Below are positions 9,201-17,779 of a DNA stretch of 64,000 nt, one piece after another; position 1 is the first letter of the stretch; every line of letters begins with the position of its first letter. Made by a program: the position numbers and the translations under genes. Under the pieces are notes generated by a model. That model was not told where the DNA came from and made no database searches. It was given only the letters and a program-made list of their open reading frames with translations. This DNA comes from an uncultured Clostridia bacterium (GTDB lineage: Bacteria > Bacillota > Clostridia > Lachnospirales > Lachnospiraceae): NCBI GenBank assembly GCA_947643415.1, contig CANRWA010000010.1:1-64000 (forward strand). The letters are read 5' to 3'.

Positions 9201-10169
9201 AATCTGTTTGTTCAGCTTATCCAGCGAATCCTGTAATGTGACAAGCTGAGACTTTGTGCTGGTCAGCGTCTTGATGGCAGCCTCCAGTTTCGTCTTATTG
9301 GCAGCAATCGTAGCAAGACCGCTCTTCACCTGTTTCGCAGAAGTATTCAGCGTCTTCTGCTGCTCCTTCACTTTTGTGATCTGCTCATCAATGGCCTTGA
9401 TGCCATCCTTGATCTTCTCAGACGCATTGTTCAGCTTGGTCTCTCCCTTTGCGATCTGGTCCGCCGCCTTATTCTTCTGGGAGTCCAGTTCACTCTTGCC
9501 GTCTTCAATCTTTTTCTTATTCTTATCCAGCTTCTCTTCGGCATCTTCCAGCTTGCCATCAATGGCATCCTTTACCTTTTTGTTGACTTTATCAATCTTA
9601 TCCTGCTGGATGATGACATCGATCTGATTGGCAACAGCACCAGATTCATTTACCGATGCCACACCATTTACACTCTCAAGCTCTGGTATAATATTCTGCT
9701 CCACCAGTTTGGTCACTTCAGCAGTGTCTTTGTCCTTATAATCAAGAGCTGCCACCATGATGGGCATCATATCCGGATTCAGCTTCATGATCGTAGGGCT
9801 GCCTATCCCATCTGCCCACTGTGCAGTAACCATATCCAGGCTTTCCCGCATATCTACAGTTGTAGAAGCCATATCTGTACCATCATTAAATTCCATCATG
9901 ACGATAGACATGTTGTTGATAGACATAGACTGTATCTCTTTTACATTATTGATCCTTGCCATTGCCTGTTCCACAGGTTCTGACACCGCCCGCTCCACTT
10001 CCTCCGGACTGGCTCCTGCATATGTAGTCATAACGATAGCATATGGCAGTTCCATACTGGGAAGCAGATCCGTACTCATATTCCGGAATGACAGAAATCC
10101 TAATACCAGGACAATTACAACTGCCACCAATACAGTAAGCGGCCGTCTCACACTATATTTTGATAACAC
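6216..10169 (-). CDS. RND (HAE1/AcrB-type) efflux transporter with large coiled-coil insert
   Basis: 1317 residues, about 270 longer than AcrB. It starts with GTG behind GGAGGG. Features of the family are an N-terminal helix followed by FRNMSTDLLPSMELP, the repeated membrane bundles, and GVGMLVDNSVVVIENIFR with the proton-relay aspartate. The extra length is a Lys/Glu/Asp/Gln-rich coiled coil at about residues 195-500, inserted in the first extracytoplasmic loop. No adaptor or outer-membrane partner is encoded nearby, as expected in a monoderm, where SwrC-like pumps act alone. The substrate is unknown. It is followed directly by murI. Confidence 0.92.
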   Translation of the reverse strand: MLSKYSVRRPLTVLVAVVIVLVLGFLSFRNMSTDLLPSMELPYAIVMTTYAGASPEEVERAVSEPVEQAMARINNVKEIQSMSINNMSIVMMEFNDGTDMASTTVDMRESLDMVTAQWADGIGSPTIMKLNPDMMPIMVAALDYKDKDTAEVTKLVEQNIIPELESVNGVASVNESGAVANQIDVIIQQDKIDKVNKKVKDAIDGKLEDAEEKLDKNKKKIEDGKSELDSQKNKAADQIAKGETKLNNASEKIKDGIKAIDEQITKVKEQQKTLNTSAKQVKSGLATIAANKTKLEAAIKTLTSTKSQLVTLQDSLDKLNKQIAALQGQIDALGSNAPDALKTSLAALQTQKQVLLGTLKEQGITEENLAVKVKEVNDGLTSAQAGLAELQKQEKALKENQKKVTDAQKKIEDGLKKLNSSKKQLQDGKISTEEGLEQLNKQKILSGIQLSVAEAQLNSGSEKISEAESQMEETKKTTKENADLNKIITKEMVENILKAENFDMPSGYVTEEDASYLIRVGDKVESAEDIRDLVICDMDLDGLEPITLGDVADVAQTSNEEDIYTVVDGNPAVLVTLQKQSGFSTGDVTGDLEERLEELEAHNEGFHSAILMNQGVYIDLVVDAVIQNLLVGGALAIIILFLFLWDIRPTVIVACSIPLSVVAAIVAMYFSGVTLNIISLSGLALGVGMLVDNSVVVIENIFRMRQHGYSTKKAAVEGARQVGGAIIASTLTTVCVFAPIIFTEGITKELFVDLALTLAYTLGASLIIALTLVPAMAAGMIRKTKTKQARFSDAMQRVYGKLLAVALRWKPIVLLASVGFLILFAALAVRNGMSMMPEMESTQMTVSLTTDEEKDLAQTKEISNAAMGKILEISDVETVGAYTGSGSSMSMLTGGSGGNSVTMYVLLKEEDRELTNAEVGERIKESTKDLDCELSVNSSAMDMSALMGSGVRMNIKGKDLDTLQSVSEDIMKKLGSVDGLENISNGLEDAGQEYRISINKAKAMKYSLTVAQVYQQISGKLSEASSVSTVSTDTDDLGVYVTSSADKEMTRKDIKNMKIEYTDQNTQKTKKVKLSKIAEFATADSPNTISRDGQMRFVTVAAGIKDGYIVSDVSANVKKTMEDYKMPDGYTLEYDGEDDSTSEAMGQVLLMMLLGVVLMYLIMVAQFQSLLSPFIILFTVPLAFTGGFLGLWVTGSDVSVIAMIGFVMLAGIIVNNGIVLVDYTNQLRRAGTEKKEAIIEAGMTRLRPILMTAVTTVLGLVPMAVGTSMGTEMTRPMAIVTIGGLIYGTLLTLFVVPCIYDILNRKKDITERSMDDE

Positions 10170-10249
10170 GAAAGAATCCCTCCTTCATTCCCTATCCGCC
10201 TGCTGCGGGGGATTTGACTCTGTATCACTACACAGATTTTATTCTGTTT

Positions 10250-10520
10250 AGCTCAATGGCGCCAATTTGAACCCGTTTCTATCACTGCTATTTTGTGAAT
10301 GCGTGCGTTAGTTTCAATCGCCGTAGCCACCGCTACGACTCATTCAACTGCCTTCGCATTCGCAAAATAACAGTTTAGAAATCTCCGACCGTGGATGGTG
10401 GATTTTGGCGAAATACAAGGCTGGAGGACGCAGTCTTGCTGACGCAAGACAAGGACGAAAAACACAGTAGTTCGCCAAAATACGCCGTCCACGGCGGGTT
10501 CAAATTGGTGCCGTTGAGCT
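10250..10520. mobile_element. Repeat A, full copy: MITE-like element with 26-base inverted ends
   Basis: The left end 10250-10275 and right end 10495-10520 are inverted repeats matching at 24 of 26 positions, beginning AGCTCAAYGGC. Inside are two long imperfect hairpins: one with arms around TGCTATTTTGTGAATGCG and CGCATTCGCAAAATAACA, and one with arms CCGTGGATGGTGGATTTT and the complement near 10480. No protein is encoded. End sequences recur at 35671-35706 and 58492-58540. It fills most of the gap between the RND gene and the XRE gene (10170-10786). Confidence 0.7.
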
Positions 10521-10695
10521 AGCTCAACGTTGCTGATTCATTATACCACGCAGCCATGAATATGTCATTTATAAGTCTGTGATTTTTTTGTGAACAATTA
10601 CTGGAACACTACTAGCCAGGATATAAAGAAGCAAAAAATAGAAAAATTTACAGCTATATGCTAAAATGATACGGAAAGTGACAAAAACACTTCTC

Positions 10696-10732
10696 AACCA
10701 ATGGTTGAATCACCCCAATCCAACCGTTGGTT
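10696..10732 (+). promoter_or_regulatory. Twin palindromic operator upstream of XRE regulator
   Basis: Two 11-base palindromes, AACCAATGGTT (10696-10706) and AACCGTTGGTT (10722-10732), also form a larger inverted repeat with each other. They lie 55-90 bases before the start of the XRE-family gene, a typical place for an autoregulatory operator. Confidence 0.45.
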
Positions 10733-10786
10733 CATGTAAAAAACATATTATCAAGTATATCATTCAAGGCGGAAGGAGAAAAAAAA

Positions 10787-11596
10787 ATGAACCAGACAGA
10801 GATTGGAAAATTTATTGCCAAATGCCGTAGAGAGAAAAAACTTACTCAGGCGCAGTTGGCAGAAAAACTGAACATTACCGATAGAGCTGTATCCAAATGG
10901 GAAACAGGAAAAAGCATGCCCGATTCATCTATACTGTTAGAACTTTGCGAAATACTGGGGATCACAGTAAACGAGTTGTTAAGCGGGGAGGAAATCGACA
11001 TAGAGAGTTCTGAAAAAAGGGCTGATGAAAATTTGGCTGCTTTGAAAAGGAAAGATGAAAATAATATGACAAAGAATGCCATTATTGCAATTGCTTTTTC
11101 AGTAACACTTTTGACAGGAATTATGGTATGCCTTATTTGCAATATCGCAATATCCGGCAATCTAACATGGTCACTAATTCCTGCCAGCTCTATTGTTTTT
11201 GCATGGGTAATATCTTTTCCAAGTATTATATTGGGAAAAAGGGGGATTATTGTAAGTTTCATATCATTCAGCGTTTTTATCCTTCCCTATTTGTTCTTAT
11301 TGGGCAGTTTAGTAAAAGTGAAAGAGGTATTTTCAATTGGCGCAGGGATGGCGTTGGTTTCAATCGTATTCTTGTGGATAATAGCCGCAGTTTTTATCCG
11401 CATGGGAAAAGAAAGAAAATTAATTGCGTTAGGAATAACTTTTTTGTTATCCATTCCATTTTTATTAATTGTTAATGTAATATTATCAAAAATCATAGAT
11501 GAGCCTGTTTTTGATATATGGGATATGCTGTCTGTCTTTCTATTGTTGATATTTGCATTTGTTTCCTTTCTTTGTGGACACGCTAAGAAAAAATAA
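10787..11596 (+). CDS. XRE-family regulator fused to a membrane domain
   Basis: 269 residues from ATG 10787, behind GGAAGGAG. Residues 1-65 form a Cro/CI-type helix-turn-helix (TQAQLAEKLNITDRAVSKWE). After a charged linker the C-terminal part has about seven hydrophobic helices. Such HTH-plus-membrane proteins are common in Clostridia and are thought to respond to membrane or antimicrobial stress, but the signal for this one is unknown. It is a single gene with the twin dyad upstream. Codon use and AT content differ from its neighbours, so recent transfer is possible. Confidence 0.8.
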   Translation: MNQTEIGKFIAKCRREKKLTQAQLAEKLNITDRAVSKWETGKSMPDSSILLELCEILGITVNELLSGEEIDIESSEKRADENLAALKRKDENNMTKNAIIAIAFSVTLLTGIMVCLICNIAISGNLTWSLIPASSIVFAWVISFPSIILGKRGIIVSFISFSVFILPYLFLLGSLVKVKEVFSIGAGMALVSIVFLWIIAAVFIRMGKERKLIALGITFLLSIPFLLIVNVILSKIIDEPVFDIWDMLSVFLLLIFAFVSFLCGHAKKK

Positions 11597-11743
11597 CTTG
11601 TTTCCTCCAGCGGCAGCAGCATTAAGCTTCCTATTTTCATATCGCCGGATTTATGATAAGATATAGATACAGAGCCATATATGCCAGACAGACAGGTTCT
11701 GACTGGCATCATCCGGCCGTCTATGAAAGGAAGGATACTATAT

Positions 11744-13639
11744 ATGCATATACAGATACAGTGTTGCGGTATCGTCCTGATGCTGGTACTTTTTTATTTC
11801 TATATGCGTCAGAAACGGATCTCCCTAAATACCCAAAAGGCCTTTTTAAGTGTGTTCTGGGCAACCTTTATTTGCATTGCTGTTGACATACTCTCCATTG
11901 AAACCATTAAATACCAACATATTTTCCCGGAATTATTTGTAAAATTCGCAGCGAAAAGTTATCTGGTAACTCTTCTCGGCGTGGCACTCAGTGCACTTGC
12001 CTATATGTATGTGGATATCTATACCCGGGAAGATATTCATCGGCAGAAAATGAGAAAATATCTGATATTGGCAGGGATCGCAGTACTTGGTACCTATGCC
12101 GTGCCAATTCATTTCCACTATGCTGAAGATGGGAAAAGCGTGATGTACACCCATGGACCCAGCCTCTATGTGACCTACGGAATGGCGCTGGTATTTTTTG
12201 TCACTATATTCTATCTTCTGAAAAAAGAAAAAGCAAAGATTAATCCCAGACGAAGAGAAGCAGTATGTATCTGGCTCCTGGTCTGGATCGCCTCCTCACA
12301 GATCCAGTTTATGTATACCGAAATCCTGATCGTGGGATATGCCGGTTCCATAGGGATCATGGTTCTCTATCTGAAATTAGAAAACCCTGAGACGAATCTT
12401 GATAGGAGTACCGGACTGTTCAACAGTGGCGCACTATATCAGTATACACGCCAGCTTTATGCCATGGACGAAGATTTCTCTACACTGGTGATCCTGTTTG
12501 AAAATAATGCCTATCAGAATGTCCCTCTGAAAAAAAGGGACAGGATACGAATGGAGATCGCTGAATACCTGTTGAAACTGCCAGATACCCTCACCTTTAA
12601 AGCTGCCGAAGATGAGTTTTTTATCCTCTTTCCTGATACCAGGTCGGCAGAAGAAAAAACAAGTGAGATCCGAAAAAGATTTCAGTCCGGATGGGGAGAA
12701 GGCAGCACCTGTCTTGTCCAGCCCTGCTGGCTGTATCTGCCCCATTCCAATGTAGTAGATCAGGCAGAAGACCTGCTGTATCTGGTCCGATATCACCGCC
12801 AGGGCAGTAAAGAGTTTTCTGACAGTGATTTCCTATCCATCGGAGAAGACAGTGTCGCCCAGATGAATCAGGAAAGAGAAACCGAGCAATTGATCCTGGA
12901 GGCAATGGAAAATAACCGTGTTGAGGTATATTACCAGCCAATCTTCTCCACCTGTGAGCAGCGTTTCACATCTGCGGAGGCACTGACCCGCATTCGGGAC
13001 AAGGAGGGAAATATCATACCTCCCGGCGTATTTATCGATATTGCCGAAGAGAACGGCATGATCTTGCGGTTTGGCGAGATCGTATTTGAAAAGGTATGCC
13101 TCTTTATCCAGAAACATCCCCCGGAACAATATGGATTACACTATATAGAGGTAAACCTCTCTGTGGTACAATGTGCCTATGAGCATCTTGCCCAGGACTA
13201 TATCAGCATTATGGAGAAACACAGCATCGATCCCCGGTACATCAATCTGGAGATCACCGAGTCCGCATCCACAAATGCAAAAAGGACACTTCTAGACAAT
13301 ATGGAAACTCTTATAAAATATGGGGTACATTTTTCTCTTGATGATTTTGGAACCGGTCAGTCCAATCTGAATTATATCGTAGATATGCCTGTGGAACTTG
13401 TTAAATTTGACAGAAGCATGACAAATGCTTACTTTGAGAACCAAAAGGCAAAATATGTTATGGATGCCGCAATACATATGATCCATGGGATGAACCTGCA
13501 GATCGTGTCAGAAGGGATTGAAACGGCAGAACAGTACCAGACTATGGAGGATCTTGAGATCAGCTACATACAGGGATACTATTTCTCAAAACCGCTGCCA
13601 GAAAATGATTTCATTCATTTTCTGGAAAACAGGCACTAG
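11744..13639 (+). CDS. Membrane-bound EAL protein with degenerate GGDEF (c-di-GMP phosphodiesterase)
   Basis: About 631 residues: seven hydrophobic helices (to about residue 210), a GGDEF-like domain in which the signature reads AEDEF, and a C-terminal EAL domain. The EAL motifs are intact: SAEAL, LEITES, DDFGTGQSNL, KFDRS, SEGIET and the QGYYFSKPL end. It should hydrolyse c-di-GMP and not make it. ATG 11744 was chosen because GGAAGG lies about 9 bases upstream. Further upstream in-frame starts lack this. It converges with the S41 peptidase gene; a shared hairpin lies between them. Confidence 0.88.
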   Translation: MHIQIQCCGIVLMLVLFYFYMRQKRISLNTQKAFLSVFWATFICIAVDILSIETIKYQHIFPELFVKFAAKSYLVTLLGVALSALAYMYVDIYTREDIHRQKMRKYLILAGIAVLGTYAVPIHFHYAEDGKSVMYTHGPSLYVTYGMALVFFVTIFYLLKKEKAKINPRRREAVCIWLLVWIASSQIQFMYTEILIVGYAGSIGIMVLYLKLENPETNLDRSTGLFNSGALYQYTRQLYAMDEDFSTLVILFENNAYQNVPLKKRDRIRMEIAEYLLKLPDTLTFKAAEDEFFILFPDTRSAEEKTSEIRKRFQSGWGEGSTCLVQPCWLYLPHSNVVDQAEDLLYLVRYHRQGSKEFSDSDFLSIGEDSVAQMNQERETEQLILEAMENNRVEVYYQPIFSTCEQRFTSAEALTRIRDKEGNIIPPGVFIDIAEENGMILRFGEIVFEKVCLFIQKHPPEQYGLHYIEVNLSVVQCAYEHLAQDYISIMEKHSIDPRYINLEITESASTNAKRTLLDNMETLIKYGVHFSLDDFGTGQSNLNYIVDMPVELVKFDRSMTNAYFENQKAKYVMDAAIHMIHGMNLQIVSEGIETAEQYQTMEDLEISYIQGYYFSKPLPENDFIHFLENRH

Positions 13640-13673
13640 AAGGCGCATCGGTCATCCCTCGATCTGCGCCTTC
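13639..13673. terminator. Hairpin between convergent genes
   Basis: GAAGGCGCA (13639-13647) pairs with TGCGCCTTC (13665-13673). It overlaps the last base of the EAL stop codon and the final codons of the S41 gene. There is no long T-run, so function as a bidirectional terminator is only probable. Confidence 0.45.
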
Positions 13674-14878
13674 AATATCTCCTGTGCCTTCGTCATCTGG
13701 TTATCGTCTTCTGCTCCCAATTTCTTTGTCGTCCCTTCATATTCCACTTCCACATCCGGAGTCAGCCCTACTTCATGAATGGAACGCCCACTGGGAAGCA
13801 GATATTCTCCTGTTGTCAGCTTAATCCCGCCGCCACAGGAATTCTCCAGGGAATAGATCGTCTGTACGATTCCCTTACCGAAGCTTTTTACCCCTGTAAT
13901 GACAGCCGCCCCACGATCCTGCAAGGTACCTGCAAACACCTCTGACGCACTTGCACTGTTCCCATTGATCAATACGACAATGGGTTTGTCAAAATGTTCT
14001 TTGTCTGTAGAGGTATACACCTTATCCCCGGATCCCTTTGATTTTTCCGTGATCAGCTTTCCTTCCGGAAGTATCTGGTCAAGGATCGCCACACAGGATT
14101 CCAGGGAACCGCCGCCATTGTCCCGGACATCCACGATGAGCCCTTTCTGCCCCTGTTTCTCCAGGGAAGCCAGAGCGCTTTTAAACTGATCTGCCGTCAC
14201 CTTCTCAAACCGCTCAATCTGAATATAACCAAGCTCTCCCTCCAGCATCCGGCTGTTCACTGACTGGCTGACGATGGTTTCAATCTTTATGGAAATATCC
14301 TTCTGTACCACTGTACCGTTCTCTGTCCGGCTGATGGTCAGTACAACGGTCTCTCCTTCTTTCTTCTGGATCATCTGCACCAGTTCTGACAACGTTTTAT
14401 CCGTGGTCTCCTGCCCATCTACTTTCAGCAGTTCATCCCCTGCCTTTACCCCTGCCCGGGCCGCCGGTTTTCCCTCCTGCACTGAATCAATATATTTCCG
14501 CTTTGTCTCTGTGTCCATCCGGATAGAGGCACCAATTCCAGGATACTCGCCTTCCACGCTGTTCATGGTATCATTGTATTCGCTTTCCGTATAATAGGCG
14601 GAATATTTGTCCCCCAGTGCTGATATCATACCCTTGGCAGCATATTCTGACATTTCCTGCTCTGACACATCATCTTTCCAATAATATTTGTCAACATATT
14701 GCTGCACGACACCAGCACGCTCAGATACATCTTTCACAAAATCTGTATTCCACCATTTCGGTATCACCCCAAAGATCTGGAGAAGCAAGATTACGATCAG
14801 GCACAGAAAGATTCCTGAGATGATGCCTGAGATATAGATATGTTTCATTTCTCTGTTACTGTTATTACTATGATCCAT
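13652..14878 (-). CDS. S41 family carboxyl-terminal processing peptidase
   Basis: 408 residues: a short cytoplasmic tail, one membrane anchor (about 12-35), a PDZ domain (about 115-200, with GIGASI and AGVKAGDELLKVDG) and the S41 protease core. The nucleophile is in NGNSASASE and the general-base lysine in SFGKGIVQT. It probably acts outside the membrane. It is the last gene of the ftsEX operon, 20 bases after the LytM-domain gene, which suggests it trims or activates a cell-wall hydrolase or other envelope protein. Confidence 0.93.
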   Translation of the reverse strand: MDHSNNSNREMKHIYISGIISGIFLCLIVILLLQIFGVIPKWWNTDFVKDVSERAGVVQQYVDKYYWKDDVSEQEMSEYAAKGMISALGDKYSAYYTESEYNDTMNSVEGEYPGIGASIRMDTETKRKYIDSVQEGKPAARAGVKAGDELLKVDGQETTDKTLSELVQMIQKKEGETVVLTISRTENGTVVQKDISIKIETIVSQSVNSRMLEGELGYIQIERFEKVTADQFKSALASLEKQGQKGLIVDVRDNGGGSLESCVAILDQILPEGKLITEKSKGSGDKVYTSTDKEHFDKPIVVLINGNSASASEVFAGTLQDRGAAVITGVKSFGKGIVQTIYSLENSCGGGIKLTTGEYLLPSGRSIHEVGLTPDVEVEYEGTTKKLGAEDDNQMTKAQEILKAQIEG

Positions 14879-14898
14879 TCTGACCTCCCTAATTTAAC

Positions 14899-16116
14899 TT
14901 ATTTCTGACTGACATATATCTTTGGATCTACATAAGAACCATTCTTTGATACACCGAAGTGAAGGTGCGCACCAGTGGAAATCCCGGTGGATCCCACATA
15001 GGCAATAACCTGCCCGGCATTCACATTATCGCCTTCTTTCACGGCAAGGCGGGAGCAGTGCATATAAACCGTATACAGGCTGTTGCCATGTGCGATCATA
15101 ACATAGTTGCCCGCACTGGAACTGTATGCAGCAGTAACGACTTTTCCTTCTGCCGCCGCAACAATGGGAGTTCCTGATGGCGCTGCGATATCAAGTCCTT
15201 TGTGATATGTGCTGGCTCCTGCTGTAGGGCTTTTTCGTCTGCCAAACCCTGAAGAGATCCGGCCTGATATCATTAACGGCCAACGAAGGGAACCATCCCC
15301 TTCCCCGGAATTACCATATCCCACTGCATTTTGCCGGTCAATCTCCTTCTGCCTCTCCTGCAGCAGTTTTTCCACCTCTGCTTCTGCCTCAGCCGCCTGT
15401 CTGGCATATTCATCCGCTTTTTCCTGTGAAATATCCATCTGCTCGTTATATCTCTTCAATTCTTCCTTTTTCTTCTCTCTCAGATCCGTAAGCGTCTCTT
15501 TCTCTGCAGTCTCCTCTGCCTGCATATCCTTCAGTTCAGACAACTGTACCTCAATCTCACCCTTCTTCTGCGAGATCTGCCGCTTTGTCTCTTTATATTT
15601 TTCAAATATGCCCTGGTCATAGGAACTTATCTTCTCAATATATTCAGTGCGGTTTAAAAGGTCACTGATATCTTTTGAACTGAATAATATTTCCAGATAA
15701 TCCTGCGACCCATTCTCATACATATATTTTATGCGCTTCTTCATGGTAGTGTACTGCTTTTGTTCCGTGGCCTCCGCCTCTTTCAGCTCCTTATTTGCCG
15801 TATCCAGCCCTTTCGTGGCAGTCTGGATCTGCCCTTTCAGGTCCTCTAAGCTCTCTTCCAGTGCAGCGCTCTTTTTGTCCAGTTTCTCGATATAGACAAG
15901 TGTCTCATCTTTGCTCTTCTCAATCTCTTCCATCTCTTTCTGAAGCTCTTTTGTCTTCTTTGCAAGGCTTTTCTGCTCCTGTTTTGCATCTGATATCTGT
16001 TGGTCATATTTCCTGACAGCATCCGATTCCTCTGCCCAGCTTTGTTCCCCCGCCAGAACAAAAATGACCGCACACAGGGAAAATAAAAGATAGAAATAAT
16101 ATTTTTTCTGAACCAT
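14899..16116 (-). CDS. FtsEX-associated murein hydrolase (EnvC/PcsB-like, M23)
   Basis: 405 residues with a signal peptide (about 1-28), a long coiled coil (about 35-255) and a C-terminal LytM/M23 domain. YHKGLDIAAPSG and HLHFGVS retain the zinc residues, so it should be catalytically active, unlike EnvC itself. Coiled-coil proteins of this layout are controlled by FtsEX during division. It follows ftsX by 11 bases, which fits that role. The start ATG 16116 follows GGGGTG. Confidence 0.92.
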   Translation of the reverse strand: MVQKKYYFYLLFSLCAVIFVLAGEQSWAEESDAVRKYDQQISDAKQEQKSLAKKTKELQKEMEEIEKSKDETLVYIEKLDKKSAALEESLEDLKGQIQTATKGLDTANKELKEAEATEQKQYTTMKKRIKYMYENGSQDYLEILFSSKDISDLLNRTEYIEKISSYDQGIFEKYKETKRQISQKKGEIEVQLSELKDMQAEETAEKETLTDLREKKKEELKRYNEQMDISQEKADEYARQAAEAEAEVEKLLQERQKEIDRQNAVGYGNSGEGDGSLRWPLMISGRISSGFGRRKSPTAGASTYHKGLDIAAPSGTPIVAAAEGKVVTAAYSSSAGNYVMIAHGNSLYTVYMHCSRLAVKEGDNVNAGQVIAYVGSTGISTGAHLHFGVSKNGSYVDPKIYVSQK

Positions 16117-16127
16117 TCCAGCACCCC

Positions 16128-17039
16128 TTATATATACAAATTTCTGCGCACATTGATATAGCTTCCCACCAGTCCAATACCTACCCCAATCAAAAGCGAT
16201 GCCGGGATCAGAACTGCGAACACCTGTCCGGTGGAAAGGAACGACAGGCTATGGGCAAATATGGCAAAACGGTGTTCCACATAATCAATGATCCTGCCAT
16301 ACAATACAGAGAGAATGATCAGCGGAACCGCAGAACCAGTGAGGCCGATCACAATGCCTTCCACGATAAAAGGCGACCAGATAAAATAATCCGATGCCCC
16401 CATAAGACGCATCAGTGCGATCTCAGGTTTCCGCACTGTGATACCTGTGGCGATGGTGGAATGAATCAGAAAAATGGATACGAGAACCAGTACCAGGATC
16501 AACACCACGGAAGCGATACCCACCAGATTTCCCACATTGGAAAGACTCTCTGCCACCTCGGCAGAGCGTTTTACATCCCTTACTCCCTCCACCGTCTCCA
16601 GATATTCTACAAGCGCGTCCTGACTCTCGATCTCTTTGAGGTACACCTCATATGAGGCAGAGTCTTCCAATGGATTATCTTCACTGAAACTCTCCACCAG
16701 TTCCGGGGAGTCCTTGAAATTCTCCTCTTTGAACTGTTCCCACGCCGTCTCGGCTGAGACATATTCCACATGATCCACTTCGGGACGCTGCCGGATCACA
16801 TCACCAATGCCCTGAACCGCCTCCTGGCTGATCCCCTGCTCAAAAAACACGGACACTCCCACAGAACTTTCCGCTGACCGTATTATATTCCTGAAATTCC
16901 CCAATGCAAAATAAAATATCCCAAACAAGAACAGACAGGCTGTCACCGTTCCCACCGATGCCAGTGTGAACATACGATTTCTCTTTAGATTCTGAAGTCC
17001 CTGTTTCAGGCTGTATCGTACAACATTAAATTCCCTCAT
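16128..17039 (-). CDS. ftsX: Cell division ABC transporter permease FtsX
   Basis: 303 residues from ATG 17039, which overlaps the end of ftsE by 14 bases. A longer frame to 17066 lies inside ftsE. Four membrane helices are visible, with the large extracellular loop (about residues 45-160) between the first and second, as in the family. The C-terminal half is the typical FtsX permease domain. With FtsE it transmits ATP hydrolysis to the peptidoglycan hydrolase encoded next. Confidence 0.95.
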   Translation of the reverse strand: MREFNVVRYSLKQGLQNLKRNRMFTLASVGTVTACLFLFGIFYFALGNFRNIIRSAESSVGVSVFFEQGISQEAVQGIGDVIRQRPEVDHVEYVSAETAWEQFKEENFKDSPELVESFSEDNPLEDSASYEVYLKEIESQDALVEYLETVEGVRDVKRSAEVAESLSNVGNLVGIASVVLILVLVLVSIFLIHSTIATGITVRKPEIALMRLMGASDYFIWSPFIVEGIVIGLTGSAVPLIILSVLYGRIIDYVEHRFAIFAHSLSFLSTGQVFAVLIPASLLIGVGIGLVGSYINVRRNLYI

Positions 17040-17742
17040 AAAGATAACCGCCCTTTTTCTCATCATGAACCAGAATCCCCTGGTCCAGTGTGATGACTCT
17101 CTTCTGCATCACATCCACGATATCATTATTGTGTGTCACAACAACGACGGTAGTCCCTGTCTGACTGACCTCCTGCAGGAGCATCATGATATCCCATGCC
17201 GTCTGCGGGTCCAGATTTCCCGTGGGCTCATCTGCCAGCAGTATCGTCGGCCGGTTGATCAGCGCCCTTGCGATCGCCACACGCTGCTGCTCACCGCCAG
17301 ACAGTTCATTGGGATATACTTTTTCCTTGCCCGCCAGTCCCACCATATCCATAATGATCGCCACATTCCTTTCTGTCTCACGGCGGGACATCCCAATGAT
17401 CTGCTGGGCAAAAGCAATATTCTCAAATACCGTTTTATTCTTCAGCAGCCGGAAATCCTGAAAGACCACACCGATCTGGCGCCGGTAGAGAGAAACCTGT
17501 TTGCGTTTCAGCCTGGTGACCTGCCGCCCCCCGACAAAAAGCCTGCCCTCTGTGGGATCCAGTTCCTTTAATAACAATTTAATAAAAGTGGATTTTCCCG
17601 ATCCACTTTTACCTACGACAAATACAAACTCACCCTTATCAATGCGAAGGCTGATGTCCTGCAGCGCATCCACCCCCGTAGAGTATTGTTTTGATATATG
17701 TTCCAATGCAATGATCGGAATCTTACGCTTTACCTCCTGCAT
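17026..17742 (-). CDS. ftsE: Cell division ATP-binding protein FtsE
   Basis: 238 residues. Walker A GKSGSGKST, Q-loop VFQDFRLL, ABC signature LSGGEQQRVAIARAL and Walker B ILLADEPTGNLD are all present, and the D-loop and switch histidine (VVVVTHN) follow. The start ATG is behind GAGGTG. The partner ftsX overlaps its 3' end. It lies 37 bases after the cdaR-like gene, in the same operon. Confidence 0.97.
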   Translation of the reverse strand: MQEVKRKIPIIALEHISKQYSTGVDALQDISLRIDKGEFVFVVGKSGSGKSTFIKLLLKELDPTEGRLFVGGRQVTRLKRKQVSLYRRQIGVVFQDFRLLKNKTVFENIAFAQQIIGMSRRETERNVAIIMDMVGLAGKEKVYPNELSGGEQQRVAIARALINRPTILLADEPTGNLDPQTAWDIMMLLQEVSQTGTTVVVVTHNNDIVDVMQKRVITLDQGILVHDEKKGGYLYEGI

Positions 17743-17779
17743 CTCTCTAACACCTCGCCTGCCTCTGCACGTCTCTGCC

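Noticed and set aside
8349-9627. Long plus-strand frames opposite the RND coiled-coil region
   Set aside because: They are antisense shadows of the strongly biased coiled-coil codons; the RND frame has clear domain support.
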